Of a stretch of DNA of 7,215 bases, positions 5,325 to 7,215 are shown piece after piece. The stretch's first letter is position 1; every line of letters begins with the position of its first letter. Below the pieces are notes generated by a model. It saw nothing but the letters and a program-made list of their open reading frames with translations, was not told where the DNA came from and searched no databases. The DNA is taken from positions 1-7,215 of the forward strand of contig JBGPJF010000101.1 of NCBI GenBank assembly GCA_041485285.1, read 5' to 3'. The position numbers and the translations under genes were made by a program. The stretch is from DATEUP01 sp041485285. Lineage in GTDB: Archaea > Thermoplasmatota > DTKX01 > DATEUP01.

Positions 5325-6110
5325 ATGGCATCCGAATTGGAGCGGTCGCTCGACGGAGGCGTCCTTACGCTGACGCTCGCCCGCCCCGATGCGCGCAACG
5401 CGCTCTCGCTTTCGCTCATCAAGGAGCTGACCGAGTCCCTGCACGAGGCCGAGACCCAGAAGGCCGCCCGCTGCCTCGTAATCACGGGGAAGGGCTCGGC
5501 GTTTTGCGCCGGCGGCGACATCAAAGAGATGAGAGAGCGCGCAGGCAAGGCGGTCGCCACCAAGGAGCGCCTCCAGGGCGGCCTCAACAAGATCGCGCAT
5601 TCGATCTTCAACATGGAGAAGCCCGTCGTGGCGAAGGTCAACGGCGACGCGGCCGGCGCGGGGCTAAACCTCGCGCTCGCCTGCGACATGGTCTACGCGG
5701 CCGACACCGCGCGCTTCCACGCCTCGTTCATCAAGGTCGCGCTGATCCCCGATGTCGGCGGCTCATGGACGCTTCCGCGCCGCGTGGGGCTGCACCGCGC
5801 GAAGGAGATGCTGTTCCTCGGCGAAAGCGTCAACGCCAACGACGCCGAGAAGATGGGCCTCATCAACCGGGCGGTGAAGGCGGCCGAACTCGACACTTTC
5901 GTGAACGGCATCGCCCACACGCTGGCGGCCCAGCCGACCAAGACCATCGGGCTTGCCAAGCGCGCGATGCACCGCGGCCTTGCGTCCACCTTCGAGGAGG
6001 CCCTCGAGCACGAGGCATACGCGCAGGGCTACTGCTTCTCCACCGCCGACCACGTGGAAGGCACCGAAGCATTCTTCGAGAAGCGGCCGCCCAATTTTAA
6101 GGGAGAGTGA
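5325..6110 (+). CDS. Enoyl-CoA isomerase, crotonase family, PaaG-like
   Basis: A 261-residue crotonase-fold protein. The oxyanion-hole loop FCAGGDIKEM (60-69) and the helix start GDAAGAGLNLALACD (107-121) are classical. The two hydratase glutamates are missing: their positions are Asn115 and Phe135. Instead Asp143 lies in LIPDVGGSWTLPR (140-152), the position of the catalytic Asp in PaaG-type isomerases, whose pattern (AGAGxNLALACD ... LVPDSGGTWFLPR) this closely follows. It should shift double bonds, acting either as delta3,delta2-enoyl-CoA isomerase or as epoxyphenylacetyl-CoA isomerase. No other phenylacetate-pathway gene is in the window, so I do not assign that pathway. ATG 5325 is the first good start after the terminator and would be nearly leaderless. 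It heads an operon: the next GTG start is 4 bases after its stop, followed by another membrane protein and an amidohydrolase. Confidence 0.9.
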   Translation: MASELERSLDGGVLTLTLARPDARNALSLSLIKELTESLHEAETQKAARCLVITGKGSAFCAGGDIKEMRERAGKAVATKERLQGGLNKIAHSIFNMEKPVVAKVNGDAAGAGLNLALACDMVYAADTARFHASFIKVALIPDVGGSWTLPRRVGLHRAKEMLFLGESVNANDAEKMGLINRAVKAAELDTFVNGIAHTLAAQPTKTIGLAKRAMHRGLASTFEEALEHEAYAQGYCFSTADHVEGTEAFFEKRPPNFKGE

Positions 6111-6114
6111 GCAG

Positions 6115-6648
6115 GTGGCGGCCGGCGGGTTCAAGTACGACAATTTCCAGGCGCTGATGGCCGCGGCCAAAGGGGTGCTGCCGTATGCCGTCCTGTTTTA
6201 CGCGATCGACATCTTCGTGTGGGGCGGGTCGGACGCGGCGATGATCCGCAACATTGAGATCTCGAGCCTGTTCATTGGCGGCTTCTTTGTCATCAACTTC
6301 ATGCGCGTCCGCCAACGCCAGAAGGCCATTGCGATGATGCCCCAACAGCAGGTGATCGTCGTGCAGCAGCCGGTGTACATGCAGCCGCCGCCGGGCTACG
6401 GCTATGCCCCCGGTTCCCCGCCGCAAGGAGCGCTCCCCCCCGGGTATCCGCCCCAGGGCCAGCCCTATTACCCGCAGCAGTACCAGCAACCTTACCCGCA
6501 GCAGCCCCCGCAATTGCCCGCGCAGGCGCCGGTCACTGCCCCGGGGCCCCCGCCCCAGCCGGCCCCGCAGCCAGCGCCCGCTGACCAAGATTCGTGGCTC
6601 CCGCCGCAGCCGCCGCGCAAGCCCCCTCCAAGCGAGAAGGGGGCGTGA
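6115..6648 (+). CDS. Small two-helix membrane protein with Pro/Gln/Tyr-rich tail
   Basis: A 177-residue hypothetical membrane protein. After a short N-terminus (FKYDNFQALM at 6-15) come two hydrophobic segments, about residues 21-37 (LPYAVLFYAIDIFVW core) and 48-63 (ISSLFIGGFFVINFM core). A basic stretch, RVRQRQK (64-70), then predicts that the tail faces the cytoplasm. Residues 76-177 are low-complexity and rich in Pro, Gln and Tyr, with repeated PPGY, YPPQGQP and YPQQ units like those of many adaptor or phase-separating proteins; the end is Pro/Arg/Lys-rich. The GTG start lies 4 bases after the isomerase stop, with a weak purine-rich ggag 9 bases upstream, so it is probably translated by coupling. 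Its N-terminal part resembles that of the next gene. The function is unknown; scaffolding at the membrane is a guess. Confidence 0.78.
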   Translation: MAAGGFKYDNFQALMAAAKGVLPYAVLFYAIDIFVWGGSDAAMIRNIEISSLFIGGFFVINFMRVRQRQKAIAMMPQQQVIVVQQPVYMQPPPGYGYAPGSPPQGALPPGYPPQGQPYYPQQYQQPYPQQPPQLPAQAPVTAPGPPPQPAPQPAPADQDSWLPPQPPRKPPPSEKGA

Positions 6649-6652
6649 GCCG

Positions 6653-6937
6653 GTGGCCGAGAGTGCGCGGGTCAAGGTTCACAATTTCCGGGCGTTCTCG
6701 ATGGCCGTTTCCATTGTTGCGCCAATGATGGTCATGATGATCTTCCTGAGGTTGGCCCAGACATTCGGTGACGAGCCAGACACGCTGCTGTCCAGGCTGA
6801 CGACCGCCTCGGTGTTCAGCCTGGCTATGCTGGCCCTCCTTTTCTGGGTGGCGCGGGCGCGCCTGCTTGCCATCGCGAAGGCCGCGACCTCGCCGATCCC
6901 GGCGCCGACCCATCCCCCGGGGGAAGGCCCCGCGTGA
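6653..6937 (+). CDS. Small two-helix membrane protein, possible paralogue of its neighbour
   Basis: A 94-residue hypothetical membrane protein. It has a short N-terminus with VKVHNFRAFSM (7-17) and two predicted membrane helices, about 16-36 (rich in Met and Val) and 52-68 (ASVFSLAMLALLFWVA). An acidic loop, FGDEPDT (38-44), joins them. A basic exit (RARLL, 68-72) and a short Pro-rich tail (PIPAPTHPPGEGPA) follow, predicting both ends inside. The GTG start is 4 bases after the previous stop, the same spacing and start context as the gene before it. The architecture (short N-terminus with an NF(Q/R)A motif, helix hairpin, basic exit, Pro-rich tail) is shared with that neighbour, suggesting an old tandem duplication. 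Its stop overlaps the amidohydrolase start by four bases. The function is unknown. Confidence 0.75.
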   Translation: MAESARVKVHNFRAFSMAVSIVAPMMVMMIFLRLAQTFGDEPDTLLSRLTTASVFSLAMLALLFWVARARLLAIAKAATSPIPAPTHPPGEGPA

Positions 6938-7215
6938 AGGGCGGCCGCGCCGCGGGGGCATTGCAGCCGTACGTGGACGTGCACATCCACGTGCAGGATT
7001 GGGCCGAACTCTTGCCCGCCGTCCGCCAACGGATGGTGCACGGCCGCAACGATGTCAAGGAAGTCCTGCGCTACCAAAAGGACCCCAACGCGTTCGCCGA
7101 ATTCCTCGACGCCCACGGCGTCAAGCGCGCGGGGCTCGTCAACTACGTCGCCCCCGACCTCATGGGCTTCACCTGGCACGCCAACGAGTTCGCGGCCCGC
7201 TACCGCGATGCGCAC
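6934..7215 (+). CDS. Amidohydrolase superfamily protein, 3' partial
   Basis: An open frame runs from GTG 6934 to the window edge (94 residues, no stop). The N-terminal PYVDVHIHVQD contains the H-x-H metal-binding pair His17 and His19 at the end of the first barrel strand, as in the amidohydrolase superfamily of TIM-barrel metal-dependent hydrolases and decarboxylases. The segment AFAEFLDAHGVKRAGLVNYVAP (53-74) is the usual second strand, where members of the amidohydrolase-2 (ACMSD-like) group read roughly LLxxMDxxGVDxAVL. The remaining metal ligands lie beyond the window, so substrate and reaction are open (hydrolysis or decarboxylation). The GTG overlaps the TGA of the membrane protein (gtga), indicating translational coupling within the isomerase operon. 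A ggggg stretch about 10 bases upstream could act as a weak SD. Confidence 0.85.
   Translation, partial: MKGGRAAGALQPYVDVHIHVQDWAELLPAVRQRMVHGRNDVKEVLRYQKDPNAFAEFLDAHGVKRAGLVNYVAPDLMGFTWHANEFAARYRDAH

Noticed and set aside
6914..6923. A perfect 10-base palindrome of five C then five G
   Set aside because: It sits inside the Pro-rich tail codons of the second membrane protein and is expected by chance in Pro/Gly codons; there is no loop or T-run, so it is not called a terminator.
6679..7215. A 178-codon minus-strand open frame at the right edge
   Set aside because: It covers the GTG-initiated plus-strand amidohydrolase with its HxH motif and the membrane protein before it; the plus-strand reading explains the sequence better.
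1..7215. tRNA, rRNA, CRISPR, insertion sequence or phage content
   Set aside because: I saw no cloverleaf-like sequence, conserved rRNA segment, regularly spaced repeats, transposase motifs or flanking inverted repeats on either strand.

Overview
The window is about 7.2 kb of very GC-rich, gene-dense DNA, probably from an archaeon. I infer this from gene starts rather than from a marker gene. At least six transcription units begin with an A/T-rich, TATA-like element about 27-40 bases upstream of the start codon and have little or no leader (778, 1321, 3114 minus, 3201, 3982, 4430, 5325). Genes inside operons instead have Shine-Dalgarno-like sequences or overlapping starts (1901, 6115, 6653, 6934). 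The gene types (single-domain FAD protein, beta-oxidation enzymes, stand-alone glutamine amidotransferase, N-terminally anchored ectodomain protein) fit an uncultured heterotrophic archaeon, perhaps a GC-rich Thermoplasmatota relative. That lineage is a guess. There is no rRNA or tRNA gene, CRISPR array, transposase or phage gene.

Layout. (1) 1-729: the 3' part of a short-chain dehydrogenase/reductase fold gene that lacks the usual catalytic Ser and Tyr. (2) 778-1257: a small protein with an N-terminal membrane anchor and an outside domain. (3) 1321-2314: a two-gene operon of a single-domain FAD/thioredoxin-reductase-like protein and a cytidine deaminase-family enzyme. (4) 2311-3114, minus: an alpha/beta hydrolase convergent with the deaminase; their stop codons share the same four bases. 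(5) 3201-3914: a class I glutamine amidotransferase, divergent from the hydrolase across a short two-way promoter region. (6) 3982-4353: a 123-residue basic protein I do not recognise. (7) 4430-5248: a complete enoyl-CoA hydratase followed by a strong hairpin plus T-run. (8) 5325-7215 and beyond: a tight operon of a PaaG-like enoyl-CoA isomerase, two small two-helix membrane proteins that may be diverged duplicates, and the start of an HxH-type amidohydrolase cut by the window edge.

How the genes may work together. The hydratase and the isomerase are complementary steps of acyl-CoA (fatty-acid or aromatic-acid) breakdown. The deaminase and amidotransferase point to nucleotide or amide-nitrogen metabolism. 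The membrane-protein pair is translationally linked to the isomerase and the amidohydrolase, but its role is unknown. I see no clear new multi-gene system. The main points of interest are three enzyme-fold proteins with altered active-site or substrate-binding residues (the dehydrogenase, the deaminase and the hydrolase) and the tandem membrane proteins. No gene-free stretch exceeds 300 bases; the longest gaps are under 100 bases and hold the promoters and the terminator listed.
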